Positions 53,966 to 62,780 of a stretch of DNA of 64,000 nucleotides are shown here, piece by piece. Made by a program: the position numbers and the translations under genes. The stretch spans positions 3,348,001-3,412,000 of the forward strand of contig OZ245999.1 in the NCBI GenBank assembly GCA_965230265.1. The letters are read 5' to 3'. Below the pieces are notes generated by a model. It did no database searches, was not told the DNA's origin, and saw nothing but the letters and a program-made list of their open reading frames with translations. Every line of letters starts with the position of its first letter. Position 1 is the stretch's first letter. This stretch comes from JAJFKX01 sp965230265. GTDB lineage: Bacteria; Pseudomonadota; Gammaproteobacteria; Xanthomonadales; Wenzhouxiangellaceae.

Positions 53966-56900
53966 ATGAATCTAAACTCACAGCGCTATGATGCAATAGG
54001 TAATCGTTCGCCAAAGCCGCAACACCAGGTATTGTATTTTGGGAGACGTCGTTGGCTGGCATCGCTGGTGTTGGCGAGCGCTCTGGCCGGTACAGTGCAG
54101 GCACAGGGGTTTCCAGCCGATGGCGTGATTGAGCTGTCTAGTTTGAATACGTCGTCCCCCGATAGCCTTGGTGTCATCATTAATGGTAATGACCGTACCG
54201 GCAATTCGGTCAGTAGTGCTGGTGATATCAATGGCGATGGACTTGATGATGTGGTTATTGGTGCTGCTCTGGCCAGCCCCAATGCGACTTTCGCGGGCCA
54301 AAGCTTTGTGCTGTTTGGTCGCGGTGATGGGTTTCCGGATGTCATTGAATTGGCCAGTCTGAGCACAGCAAGCCAGGATACGCCCGGGTTGGTTATCAAT
54401 GGGTTTGAAGCAGGTGGCATTTCGGGTAGGTCAGTCAGTAGTGCCGGTGACATTAATGGCGACGGTATCGACGATTTGGTGATTGGTGGCAACCTTGCCG
54501 ACGCTGGTGGTACTGACAGCGGTCAAACCCATGTGCTGTTTGGCCGCAGTGATGGGTTTCCAAATGTGATTGAATTGTCCAGCTTAGGGACCGCAACACC
54601 GGACAGCCCCGGGCTGGTCATCAATGGACTTGATCCTGAAGATTCATCTGGCTTTTCAGTGAGTGGTGCTGGTGATTTCAATGATGATGGCATTGACGAT
54701 TTGCTGATTGGTGCATCCAACGCCATTCCCGTTGGCGATAGCGGTGGCGCAATTGTTGTAGGCAATGGTCAAACTTATGTGTTGTTTGGTCGTAACGATG
54801 GGTTTCCGGCTGTGATTGAGTTGGCCAGTTTGGAAACTGCGAGCCCGGATAGCCCAGCGCTGACTATCAATGGGATTAACTTAGGCGATGTTTCCGGTAG
54901 CTCGGTGAGTGATGTCGGTGATGTCAATGGTGATGATATTGACGATATATTAATCGGTGCGAGATCAGCCGGGTCTAACGGTACTAATTTCACAGGCCAA
55001 AGCTATCTTTTGTTTGGCCGCAGCGATGGGTTTCCGGCTGTGGTTGAACTGTCCAGTTTGACTACCGCAACGCCTGATACCCCTGGGGTGACCATCAATG
55101 GAATTGCTGTCTTTGATCGCTCCGGTAACTCGGTGAGTGGTGCCGGTGATGTCAATGGTGATGGCTTGGCTGATTTTTTGATCGCCGCAGAAAACGCCGA
55201 TCCCAATGGTGATGAGAGTGGCCAAATCTATCTGTTGTTTGGCCGTAGTGACGGGTTTCCGAGTGTGATCAATTTATCCAGTTTAACCACCGCCAGCCCG
55301 GATAGCCCCGGCCTGGTCATTAACGGCATTGCTGCTGGTGATAATGCTGGCCAATCGGTTAGCGGTGCTGGGGATGTCAATAACGACGGCTTTGCTGATT
55401 TGCTGATTGGTGCTGATAACGCCAGTCCCAATGGTGATGAAAGTGGCCAAAGTTATCTGCTGTTTGGCCGCAGTACCGGGTTCCCAAGTGTGATTGAGCT
55501 GTCCACCCTAAGTACCGCAACCCCTGATGCCTCTGGGCTGATCATCAATGGGGTTGCTGTAGAAGATAATTCAGGTAGATGGGTGAGTGGTGCCGGTGAT
55601 ATCAATGGCGATGGTTTTGCTGATTTTATGATCAGCGCAGAAAATGCCGACCCCAATGGTGATCGCAGTGGCCAAAGCTATATCCTTTTTGGCACCGACA
55701 ATACGTTGCCGGTCAATACTGTGCCAGGTGCACAAACCATACTTGAAGACACCGTGTTGTTGTTTAACGGCAACCTCAGTGTCGCCGATGCCGATAACGA
55801 TCAACTGATGGTGCTGCTGAGTTTGTCTCAGCCGACTGATGGCGGCTTAACCGTGGCTCCCGACAGTGGCGCGATGGTGAGCAATGATGGCAGTGCAGCA
55901 GTGACCATTGTTGGCACACTTGCGCAGGTGAATGCGGCATTAAACGGCCTGGGTTTTAGCCCGGCCTTAAATGTCGTCGGCGATGTGGATTTAAGTATCA
56001 GCACCGATGATGGCACAGCGCCGACAGTGATCGATACAGTAACCATCAGCGTGACCCCGGTTAACGACCCCCCAACCTTTGCCTTAGGTGGCGATCAAAC
56101 CCTACTGGAAGACGCAGGTGCTCAAACCGTGGCTGGTTTTATCACCGCTATCGATGATGGTGACCCGGAAGTCGATCAAACCGTCACTATCAGTATCAGC
56201 AATAACAACAATGTGTTATTCAGCACACAGCCTAGTGTTGATGCCAGCGGTGTATTGACCTATACCCCGGTCCCCAATGCCAATGGCACAGCGACAGTCA
56301 GCATTACGGCCATGGATTCGGGGGGCACAGCCAATGGCGGTATTGATACCAGCAGCCAAACGTTTGATATTATTGTTACCCCAGTCAACGATGCGCCATC
56401 CTTTGTCCAAGCTGGTGATCAAACCATACTCGAAGATGCTGGTACCCAAACCGTTGCAGGCTTTGTCACAGACATTGATGATGGCGACTTGGAAACCGCG
56501 CAGACAGTGGCCATTAGCACTGCCAACAACAACAATGGTTTGTTCAACGTACAACCGGGTATTGATGCCAGTGGTAACTTGACTTATACGCCGGCTGCTG
56601 ATGCCAGTGGCATAGCGATAGTCACCGTTACGGCCATGGATTCGGGGGGCACAGCCAATGGGGGTATTGATACCAGCAGTCAGACTTTCAACATTACTGT
56701 TACCGCCGTCAATGATGCACCCACATTCACAACAGCAGGTGATCAAACGGTATTGGAAGATGCCGGTATGCAGACTGTCACTGGCTTTGTCACAGGTATT
56801 GACGATGGTGATCCGGCAGCCGTTCAAACCGTTACCATTACTGCCAGCAATGACAACAATGCGCTATTTGATATCCAACCGGTGATTATCAATGGTGAAC

Positions 56901-58159
56901 TGACTTACACCCCAGTAGCTGATGCCAATGGCGTTGCCACCGTCACCGTCACCGCAATGGACGATGGAGGTACCGATAATGGTGGTATTGATAGCAGCAG
57001 CCAGACTTTCAACATTACCGTTACCGCCGTCAACGATGCGCCCACATTCACAATGGCAGGTGATCAAACGGTATTGGAAGATGCGGGTATGCAAACCCTC
57101 GCCGGCTTTGTGACGGCCATTGATGATGGTGACCCAGAAGCCGATCAAACAATCACTATTACTGCCAGCAATAACAGCAATGCATTATTCAGTGTCCAAC
57201 CGATGATTACCAATGGTGAACTGGCTTACACTCCGGCAGCAGATGCCAATGGTGTTGCCACCGTCACCGTCACCGCAATGGACGATGGAGGCACCGGTAA
57301 TGGTGGTGTTGATAGCAGCAGTCAGACATTCGATATTACCGTTATCGCAGTCAATGATGTGCCATCGTATACTGTTGGTCCTGATCAGGAAGTTTTTGAT
57401 AACGTTGGGCCACTAACTATTAACCCTTGGGCTACGGGTATCAGTGCCGGGCCAAGTGGTGGTTTGGGTGATGAGTCGGGACAGGCACTAACGTTCAATA
57501 TCACCTCAAATACCAACCCTGCTATTTTTGCCGTCGCTCCGAGTGTGGATAGCAGCGGCGCATTAAGTTTTGTACCGGCCATTGATGCTCAGGGCAACAG
57601 CACCATCAGCCTGGAACTAATGGACAACGGCGGCATCGCCAATGGCGGTGTTGATACCAGCCCGACACAAACCTTCAATATCCAGGTCAATGCCAGCAAT
57701 GCTGATCTGGAACTGAGCATCAGCAACACCGCCCAGCCACCGATATTCCCTGGTGATGACTACAGTTACCTACTGGACATTGTCAACAATGGCCCGGGTA
57801 TTGCAGCCAACACCCAGGTTGATATTGTCTTCGCTCGTCAATTGAGGTTGAGTGATGCCGGTGGTTGTGTGGTAGACAATGGCGATGGCAGCTTAAGCTG
57901 GGCAGTTGGCGAACTGCAACCATTGGCCAATGCACAATGTATCTTCGATGCTGAAGTGCTATTGCCAGGCACCATTACCATTACTGGTACAGCAGGCTCT
58001 GATCTAAACGATCCGACACCGGCCAACAGTACCGATATTAGTAACAGTGTGATTGCTGATGTTATCCAGGTGCCGACACTAAGTCGCTGGGCGTTGGGAT
58101 TGCTGGCGAGTTTATTGGCACTGTTTGGCTGGCGACGCAAAGTTATAGGGCTTAAGTGA
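53966..58159 (+). CDS. Seven-bladed FG-GAP and cadherin-like surface protein with IPTL-CTERM tail
   Basis: A 1397-aa exported protein. After a signal peptide (RRRWLASLVLASALAGTVQAQ) come seven FG-GAP repeats (residues about 55-590), each with a calcium loop such as DINGDGLDD and ending SYLLFGRSDGFP; seven make one beta-propeller as in integrins. Then one cadherin-like domain, four near-identical repeats of about 103 residues (GDQTVLEDAGMQTV, ITVTAVND), one diverged copy, a DUF11 domain and the tail VPTLSRWALGLLASLLALFG followed by WRRK. That tail is an IPTL-CTERM sorting signal, cut by an exosortase. AGGAA precedes the ATG. Probable adhesin. Confidence 0.9.
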   Translation: MNLNSQRYDAIGNRSPKPQHQVLYFGRRRWLASLVLASALAGTVQAQGFPADGVIELSSLNTSSPDSLGVIINGNDRTGNSVSSAGDINGDGLDDVVIGAALASPNATFAGQSFVLFGRGDGFPDVIELASLSTASQDTPGLVINGFEAGGISGRSVSSAGDINGDGIDDLVIGGNLADAGGTDSGQTHVLFGRSDGFPNVIELSSLGTATPDSPGLVINGLDPEDSSGFSVSGAGDFNDDGIDDLLIGASNAIPVGDSGGAIVVGNGQTYVLFGRNDGFPAVIELASLETASPDSPALTINGINLGDVSGSSVSDVGDVNGDDIDDILIGARSAGSNGTNFTGQSYLLFGRSDGFPAVVELSSLTTATPDTPGVTINGIAVFDRSGNSVSGAGDVNGDGLADFLIAAENADPNGDESGQIYLLFGRSDGFPSVINLSSLTTASPDSPGLVINGIAAGDNAGQSVSGAGDVNNDGFADLLIGADNASPNGDESGQSYLLFGRSTGFPSVIELSTLSTATPDASGLIINGVAVEDNSGRWVSGAGDINGDGFADFMISAENADPNGDRSGQSYILFGTDNTLPVNTVPGAQTILEDTVLLFNGNLSVADADNDQLMVLLSLSQPTDGGLTVAPDSGAMVSNDGSAAVTIVGTLAQVNAALNGLGFSPALNVVGDVDLSISTDDGTAPTVIDTVTISVTPVNDPPTFALGGDQTLLEDAGAQTVAGFITAIDDGDPEVDQTVTISISNNNNVLFSTQPSVDASGVLTYTPVPNANGTATVSITAMDSGGTANGGIDTSSQTFDIIVTPVNDAPSFVQAGDQTILEDAGTQTVAGFVTDIDDGDLETAQTVAISTANNNNGLFNVQPGIDASGNLTYTPAADASGIAIVTVTAMDSGGTANGGIDTSSQTFNITVTAVNDAPTFTTAGDQTVLEDAGMQTVTGFVTGIDDGDPAAVQTVTITASNDNNALFDIQPVIINGELTYTPVADANGVATVTVTAMDDGGTDNGGIDSSSQTFNITVTAVNDAPTFTMAGDQTVLEDAGMQTLAGFVTAIDDGDPEADQTITITASNNSNALFSVQPMITNGELAYTPAADANGVATVTVTAMDDGGTGNGGVDSSSQTFDITVIAVNDVPSYTVGPDQEVFDNVGPLTINPWATGISAGPSGGLGDESGQALTFNITSNTNPAIFAVAPSVDSSGALSFVPAIDAQGNSTISLELMDNGGIANGGVDTSPTQTFNIQVNASNADLELSISNTAQPPIFPGDDYSYLLDIVNNGPGIAANTQVDIVFARQLRLSDAGGCVVDNGDGSLSWAVGELQPLANAQCIFDAEVLLPGTITITGTAGSDLNDPTPANSTDISNSVIADVIQVPTLSRWALGLLASLLALFGWRRKVIGLK

Positions 58160-58460
58160 TGGCAGGGTTGAACAATCCAAACACTCATAGGTAGATTTTA
58201 ATCAAAATGTTGTAATGCCCGTTTCAAATACGCTTTCAAACGTTACCAGATAACTTCGGCGGCGGGCAGATTATTTTCCATATCACGTTCTATGTACAGC
58301 CAGAAACCATGATTAACGTCATCATAAATCTACACATCGTTTTGATGCTCGCAGTATGCGGCGTCAACAAAAGCACCCACTCATGCAGGTGGAATGCCCG
58401 GTTCATTTTTGCCACTCTAATAGCCACCGTTAGTGACTATTCGTGAATAAACATTGCAAC
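58160..58460. other. Intergenic region after the FG-GAP gene
   Basis: About 300 bp. It contains the first copy of a degenerate element (58201-58250, core CCCGTTTCAAATACGCTTTC) that recurs at 60118-60165. No gene or clear terminator is seen. Confidence 0.4.
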
Positions 58461-58811
58461 TTAGTTATCAGTTGTATTAGAAAATAAAACCACCAGGATA
58501 ACGCCAGCACCCATAATGATGTAGTAAATTTTGGCTACGCCGGTAAAACCGAAAATCCACGGTGCTGCCAAAAAAGTAGCGGCTGCGGCCAAGTCAAATA
58601 CCAAATGCAGTTTAAACGGGATAGCACCTGTCAGGCTGAGTTTATAGTTAGTGAATAAGCTGTAAACAATCAATCCAGCGCCAGCAATTACTGACATCCA
58701 ATGCGCCAATGCTGATTGGTCTGCTAAACCCAATATAAATGGCGCAACGATAAGTGCAGTAGCTGCAATATAATCGAGTGCACCGTGTAGTGATGGGGTG
58801 ATAAAACGCAT
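58461..58811 (-). CDS. SPW-repeat membrane protein
   Basis: A 116-aa protein with four transmembrane helices. It starts MRFITPSLHGALDYI and contains ALIVAPFILGLADQ and the echo ATFLAAPWIFGFTG, which match the SPW family of paired small membrane proteins. The ATG at 58811 has GGAG nine bases upstream. The frame extends another 57 codons but into the promoter region. Divergent from the AraC gene, which may control it. Confidence 0.8.
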   Translation of the reverse strand: MRFITPSLHGALDYIAATALIVAPFILGLADQSALAHWMSVIAGAGLIVYSLFTNYKLSLTGAIPFKLHLVFDLAAAATFLAAPWIFGFTGVAKIYYIIMGAGVILVVLFSNTTDN

Positions 58812-58913
58812 GTTGTTTGCTCCAAATAGAATGTGGGTACTTAAACTTGCGATATAGTATGTGTGCATGATTATGATACAACCATGCTCGTATGGCCGTA
58901 TTTTATGCTCGAT

Positions 58914-58940
58914 AGTACAGAATATTGTTCTGAAAGTACT
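58914..58940. promoter_or_regulatory. Imperfect 27-bp palindrome between the SPW and AraC genes
   Basis: AGTACAGAA-TATTG-TTCTG-AA-AGTACT: inner arms CAGAA/TTCTG with a 5-bp spacer and outer arms AGTAC/GTACT. It lies about 45 bp ahead of the AraC start and 105 bp from the SPW start, so it may be the AraC protein's operator for both. A repeated TGCATGATT flanks it (58863 and 58954). Confidence 0.45.
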
Positions 58941-58985
58941 GGCTGTGCCAATATGCATGATTGAATTGTGTACGAATATCAATCA

Positions 58986-59939
58986 ATGGATACCATTAGC
59001 GATATCTTAAACAGGCTTAAGCTCACCGGCTGTTTATACTTTACAACTAACTTCTCATCGCCTTGGGGTATCCGTGTCCCGGATTACAAACATGTTGCAC
59101 GTTTTCATCTTGTCACTGCAGGTCAATGCTGGCTACGGCTGACTGTTACTGATGATGCACATTTATTGAACGCTGGTGACATTGTCATTATTCCTCATGG
59201 CGCATCTCACATTCTAAGTGATCACCCTGATACCGCAGTAGTAGAGCTTGAGCAAGCCATTAGCAGTAGTAACTATCAAGGTGAACGAGTATTTAGTTAT
59301 GGCGGCAACAGTACTCAACAAGCAGCACAAATAATTTGCGGCCATCTTGAATTTGATGACCGCTATCAGCACGCGCTTATCAACCAATTGCCATCGTTGC
59401 TGATCATCCGTAGCAATGAAGCACTACAAACCCCATGGTTCAGCGATTCATTACGTTTCATGATGTATGAGGTGCAGGCCGAACGTATGGGTAACATGGC
59501 TATTATCCAACGCCTATCAGAGGTCATTTTTATTCATGCCATTCGTTTATGGAGCGAACGCACTCAACAAGACAGCGGCTTTTTGCAAGCAGCCTCTGAC
59601 CCTAAGCTACAAAAAAGCCTGCAGGCGTTTCACAACGACCCAGCCAGACACTGGACGCTCAATGATCTGGCTATCGAGGCGGGCATGTCGCGCACATTGT
59701 TCGCTCAACGGTTTCGGGTTAAAGCAAATATGTCCGTCATGCAATACGTTACTCAGTGGCGTGCTCAACAAGCTCAGCATATGCTGCTGGAAAGCTCACT
59801 TTCGGTAGCGCAAATAGCTGAAGCTGTTGGCTATGATTCTATAGCCGCATTCTCACGCATGTTCAAACGCGAGTTTGGTATCGGTCCGGGTACTTACCGC
59901 AAACAGAGGCATAACCCAGACGATAGTCAATCGAGTTGA
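58986..59939 (+). CDS. AraC-family transcriptional regulator
   Basis: A 317-aa regulator. The N-terminal cupin-like domain (residues about 10-170) has the sensing pocket ending LLNAGDIVIIPHGASHILSD. The C-terminal double helix-turn-helix starts with LNDLAIEAGMSRTLFAQRF and VAQIAEAVGYDSIAAFSRMF, ending FKREFGIGPGTYRKQR. This form resembles the cupin_6 AraC subgroup that often guards small membrane or reductase genes. The ATG at 58986 is chosen over a GTG 18 bp earlier. Confidence 0.92.
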   Translation: MDTISDILNRLKLTGCLYFTTNFSSPWGIRVPDYKHVARFHLVTAGQCWLRLTVTDDAHLLNAGDIVIIPHGASHILSDHPDTAVVELEQAISSSNYQGERVFSYGGNSTQQAAQIICGHLEFDDRYQHALINQLPSLLIIRSNEALQTPWFSDSLRFMMYEVQAERMGNMAIIQRLSEVIFIHAIRLWSERTQQDSGFLQAASDPKLQKSLQAFHNDPARHWTLNDLAIEAGMSRTLFAQRFRVKANMSVMQYVTQWRAQQAQHMLLESSLSVAQIAEAVGYDSIAAFSRMFKREFGIGPGTYRKQRHNPDDSQSS

Positions 59940-60561
59940 TAGTACAAAGTACCTGTCCCCACTGCTGGCAATGTGCCCAGCTCGTTTGACAATGTGTGCC
60001 TCAGTGATACCAATGATGTGCTGTTGTTTGATGGTGAGTAATGCTTAACTGTGGTGCTGCACAGGTGTTCGCCCTTGAATGACCAAAGGTGAGAGCCACA
60101 AGCACACCAGGTTTTCAATCAGAATACTAAAGCACCCGTTCCAAATACGTTTTCGGAAGTTGTCAGGCATCCCTAAAACCTGATTTGCAATACGCATGGC
60201 AGCAAAAAAAAGCAAGCGCCTGACCAGGCAAGGGCTGCTTTGTATTTTTGCAGAAATACCTTAAACCTCATGACGAATATGCCGTATTTTCATCGGATAT
60301 TTTGCGATCAGGGTTTGATCTTAAGTGACACAGGCCCAGCAGCTGGCGTTGAGATTGGTTCTAGACAGCGTTTCAAAAAGCAAATCGGGGCATCTTAAAT
60401 CTTCAATAAATTCAATAAATTCGAAACATGGTTATAAATAATCTGCTGCCAGTCGATAGCGAGTGGCCGGATTTGTGGGCAAATGGCGAATGTATTCAGT
60501 AAGCGTTTTTGATTTTGAAACAGCCCTAGGTTATTGGGCATGCACTTATGGAGGAATTATG
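59940..60561. other. Intergenic region with a degenerate repeat
   Basis: 622 bp without a convincing gene. The second copy of the degenerate element (60118-60165) lies here. On the minus strand from about 60197 to 60052 runs a short frame beginning MRIANQVLGMPDNFRKRIWN with no known relative, perhaps a relic. The promoter of the protease gene must lie near 60500. Confidence 0.4.
60118..60165. repeat. Degenerate element shared with 58201-58250
   Basis: The two stretches share ATCARAAT, then CCCGTTYCAAATACGYTTTC and a similar right side, about 70% identical by eye over 45 bp. They flank the SPW/AraC pair in the same orientation. They may be ends of an old insertion. Confidence 0.4.
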
Positions 60562-62685
60562 ATGTTTACTGGACGGTCTCAATGGATTGGTCTTTTCTTT
60601 TTATTATTTTCATCAACGACGGCATTGGCGATAGACAATGTCATCAGCAATTATATATTTGCAGTACCTGGAGGGGCATCGCCTGAAGGCGTGCTTTCCA
60701 GGCACCCTGTTGATATTAATGCAAACGCGCTGTTTAGTTCGCAAATTGGTGGCACGGAAGTCAATACACTCAGTAATGATTTAGACATTACTTTGCCCAA
60801 TGGTACGACTTTGCGGTTTAATCGGGCGTTTGACAATGTCAACTATAACAACTCCAACTACGCACATTGGTCAGGGGAGCAATTGGGTCTATCGGACACA
60901 ACAGTATCACTGACATTGGCAAAATCTGTATTCCGTACACAGCCGGAGATGCTATCGGGTTTTATTCATCATGATGGGCAGTCTTACCGACTTCATGTGG
61001 ATGATTTCGGTCAGCAGATTATTGATGTTGTTGATTCATCTTTTCCATTGGATTGTGACCTCGATGAGATTAACGATAGCGCCATTTCATTTGGTGTGAC
61101 TTTGCCCGAAGTAGGCGAAGATGTTGAACCGGTAATTGATATTGGGGTGTTGTACTTGCCGGGTACCAGCACTCTGACCGATCGCATCATGCAGGTTGAT
61201 ATCTCCGCTGTGGTTAATGCAGCAAATACGGCCATGGAAAACAGTGAAGCTGATAGTCGCCTCAATTTGGTTAGCGTGGAGCGAATGAATATTGGCTTGA
61301 TCTCTGAAATACGAGGTGGAACAGAAGAACAGCCGGGTCCTTATTTTGGTTGTTTTGATTTTCCAATGGATGGTATAGAGCCAGCCGAGTGTGGGTTTAA
61401 TGGTTTTCACCGCAGTCAACAAGTTATAGATTTCAGAGAAGACAATGAGCTTGATCTGGTCTCATTTTTCTTGGGAGACTTTGATCTTCCGGGGGGTGGT
61501 CTTGGTGTTGCTGAGTTGCCCAATGTGCCTGATTTAACCTGGAATCGATGCAATGCCGGTTTTGGCAGTGATTGTGCGTTCTCCATGTTTAGGGAAAGCC
61601 CGATGCTAAATCTTGTTTTTGCCCATGAAATCGGTCATAACATCGGTTTGTTTCACAATAAGCGGGGCAATACGATTGTACAGGAGGGCCCGGTTATTCC
61701 TGCGGCGCGTGGCTATGTTAATGAAGCGATGTCGAATGCAAGCATTATGGTGTCAGGTAGAGCTACTTGTAATGGTATCGACCCGTGTCCACGTTTAATG
61801 ACATACTCCAATCCGGCGCAAGATACAGGCGTTGAAAACGTTGCCGACAGTGTTAACGGATTAAATGTTGCCTGGCCGATCGTTGCAAGCTACCGTGGTG
61901 AGGCGTTCGAGCCGCCAAGCGAAGAGTTGCTGCCAATCGGTACAGGGTTTTCTGGAACATGGGATATTGCCAGTAGCCAAAACGAAGGGATTGTCTTCCA
62001 GGTAAGCCCTGATGTTGAAGAGGGCTTTGTTTTTGGTGCATGGTTTGCTGATGAAGGTTGGACGACGATACAAAGCGCTGGTCCTGTCGTTGGCAGTGAT
62101 ACCGAGGTCACTTTGGGTATTTATCGAAATACTGGCGGCGTTTTTAATGACCCGACGCCCACGACACAAGAGCTTGTCGGCGTTGCCCGGTTATCGTTTA
62201 CAAGTTGCACTGAAGGGCTATTGCGGTTTACTTTTTCCACTGGGCTTTCAGGTTCGGCGTTATTGTTGCGTTCCACTTTACCGATCAATTGTGATCCCAG
62301 CATCACTGGTGTACCAGGTAATGGCTTGATCAATGACTTTGGGTTAACCGGAGCGTGGTATGAACCCAGCACATCTGGGCAAGGCCTGGTATTAGAAGTG
62401 AACCCAGCAAATAATGTGTTCTTCGGCGGTTGGTTTACCTATGATGGTATGGGCCGTTCGACCTGGTATACGATCCAGGGTGGGTATGACCCCAATGGTG
62501 ATAGTGTCAGTGCACCGATTCGATTAGTTAATGAGGTTGGGAACCTGGTCTCTATTGGTCAAGCCACTGTGACCTTTACGACCAGTAATTGTCTTGAACT
62601 GAATTTCGGTTTTGATAGTGGAAGTGAGGGTGTAATTCCAATGAGAAAAGTCACTGTAGCAGGCCCTTGTCCGGGTTTAAATTAA
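60562..62685 (+). CDS. Secreted metzincin (reprolysin-like) zinc protease
   Basis: A 707-aa exported protease. A signal peptide ends about TTALA. A propeptide-like domain of about 165 residues is followed by a catalytic domain with HEIGHNIGLFH (H355, E356, H359, H365), the zinc site of the metzincin/adamalysin type. The usual downstream Met-turn is plausible in SIMVSGRA and LMTYSNPA. Two C-terminal beta repeats follow (GTWDIASSQNEGIVFQVSP, GAWYEPSTSGQGLVLEVNP). The site GGAGG fits the ATG at 60562 better than 60559. Nothing close regulates it in view. Confidence 0.88.
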   Translation: MFTGRSQWIGLFFLLFSSTTALAIDNVISNYIFAVPGGASPEGVLSRHPVDINANALFSSQIGGTEVNTLSNDLDITLPNGTTLRFNRAFDNVNYNNSNYAHWSGEQLGLSDTTVSLTLAKSVFRTQPEMLSGFIHHDGQSYRLHVDDFGQQIIDVVDSSFPLDCDLDEINDSAISFGVTLPEVGEDVEPVIDIGVLYLPGTSTLTDRIMQVDISAVVNAANTAMENSEADSRLNLVSVERMNIGLISEIRGGTEEQPGPYFGCFDFPMDGIEPAECGFNGFHRSQQVIDFREDNELDLVSFFLGDFDLPGGGLGVAELPNVPDLTWNRCNAGFGSDCAFSMFRESPMLNLVFAHEIGHNIGLFHNKRGNTIVQEGPVIPAARGYVNEAMSNASIMVSGRATCNGIDPCPRLMTYSNPAQDTGVENVADSVNGLNVAWPIVASYRGEAFEPPSEELLPIGTGFSGTWDIASSQNEGIVFQVSPDVEEGFVFGAWFADEGWTTIQSAGPVVGSDTEVTLGIYRNTGGVFNDPTPTTQELVGVARLSFTSCTEGLLRFTFSTGLSGSALLLRSTLPINCDPSITGVPGNGLINDFGLTGAWYEPSTSGQGLVLEVNPANNVFFGGWFTYDGMGRSTWYTIQGGYDPNGDSVSAPIRLVNEVGNLVSIGQATVTFTTSNCLELNFGFDSGSEGVIPMRKVTVAGPCPGLN

Positions 62686-62710
62686 CGCTGAATTGACTTA
62701 AAAACCTTAT

Positions 62711-62736
62711 AAGGGCTGCCAGTATGGCAGCCCTTT
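62711..62736. terminator. Bidirectional hairpin after the protease and TPR genes
   Basis: Perfect 10-bp stem AAGGGCTGCC/GGCAGCCCTT with loop AGTAT; TTT follows on the plus strand. It separates the two converging genes. Confidence 0.8.
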
Positions 62737-62780
62737 GCTATTAAGTGAGAATAAAAATTAATAGTGTTGTTAATGGCTGT

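Noticed and set aside
59927..60118. 63-codon minus-strand frame after the AraC gene
   Set aside because: It overlaps the AraC stop region and has no recognisable motif; it is best read as chance.
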